NCBI GenBank assembly: GCA_024689525.1
Contig: JAILDI010000222.1
Span: 1-7,407, forward strand
Direction: 5' to 3'
Source of the DNA: Bacteroidales bacterium
GTDB taxonomy: Bacteria > Bacteroidota > Bacteroidia > Bacteroidales > UBA932
Length of the DNA: 7,407 bases
Shown here: positions 7,308 to 7,407 of the stretch, piece after piece
Numbering within the stretch: position 1 is the stretch's first letter
Layout: the number at the start of each line of letters is the position of its first letter
The notes under the pieces: generated by a model
Told to the model about the DNA's origin: nothing
The model's database searches: none
The model's input: the letters and a program-made list of their open reading frames with translations, nothing else
Position numbers and translations under genes: made by a program

Positions 7308-7338
7308 CAAAGATACGCTTTATTTCCAAAATGGCAAA
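7308..7338 (-). promoter_or_regulatory. Bacteroidetes-type promoter of the ribosomal protein operon
   Basis: On the minus strand TTTG (7338-7335) is followed after exactly 19 bases by TATCTTTG (7315-7308). Both elements match the Bacteroidetes primary sigma consensus TTTG / TAnnTTTG exactly. Transcription would start near 7301, giving a leader of about 55 bases before rplC. This makes rplC the first gene of the unit. Confidence 0.8.
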
Positions 7339-7341
7339 ATA

Positions 7342-7373
7342 TTTCCGCCTTTCCGTAGGAAATCGTAAATTTG
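7342..7373 (+). promoter_or_regulatory. Probable divergent Bacteroidetes-type promoter
   Basis: On the plus strand TTTC (7342-7345), 20 bases and TAAATTTG (7366-7373) form an exact -7 box and a three-of-four -33 box. Its -33 element lies three bases from that of the ribosomal operon promoter, facing away. A start codon at 7398 fits downstream. Confidence 0.5.
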
Positions 7374-7397
7374 CAATCCAAACTGAAAAGCCTCGAT

Positions 7398-7407
7398 ATG
7401 AGAAATA
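7398..7407 (+). CDS. Possible start of a divergent gene (runs off right edge)
   Basis: An ATG at 7398-7400 followed by AGA AAT lies about 25 bases past the divergent -7 box, a typical leader length. Only three codons are visible (Met-Arg-Asn), so nothing can be said about the product. The call rests on the promoter and spacing alone. Confidence 0.3.

Noticed and set aside
7247..7407. Searched for rpsJ or an S10-type leader upstream of rplC
   Set aside because: The region is A/T-rich, has no minus-strand coding frame of S10 length and shows no large leader structure; it holds promoters only.

Overview
The window looks like chromosomal DNA from a moderately GC-rich member of the Bacteroidetes, most likely order Bacteroidales. 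Four things point there: close matches to the Bacteroidetes promoter pattern (TTTG, about 20 bases, TAnnTTTG); A/T-rich leaders, mostly without Shine-Dalgarno sequences; a DUF4369-type TlpA/thioredoxin lipoprotein; and ribosomal proteins with lineage-typical traits (L22 starting MGKRK with a charged tail, S3 with an Arg/Gly-rich tail). I cannot name a genus.

All complete genes lie on the minus strand, so the window is described from right to left. At the far right (about 7247-7407) is an intergenic region with two apparent back-to-back promoters. One drives the ribosomal operon leftwards; the other probably drives a rightward gene of which only the first codons (from 7398) are visible. Next come seven tightly packed ribosomal protein genes in canonical order: rplC, rplD, rplW, rplB, rpsS, rplV, rpsC (7246 down to 3358). 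The run ends in a strong intrinsic terminator (3296-3332). A second unit follows: a periplasmic thioredoxin-fold lipoprotein gene (3258-2200) with its own promoter, overlapping by ATGA the complete uvrC nucleotide excision repair gene (2203-410). After a hairpin (348-374), the 5' part of a PnuC-family vitamin/nucleoside transporter gene runs off the left edge.

The ribosomal genes encode 50S proteins L3, L4, L23, L2 and L22 and 30S proteins S19 and S3, which are normally co-expressed and assembled early. The main oddity is the extent of the cluster. The usual first gene rpsJ is not upstream of rplC, and the usual continuation rplP-rpmC-rpsQ and the spc genes does not follow rpsC. A promoter and a terminator sit exactly at the two ends, so this looks like a free-standing fragment of the S10 operon.

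No mobile element, CRISPR array, RNA gene or plainly new defence or metabolic system is visible. The findings concern operon architecture and regulatory sites.
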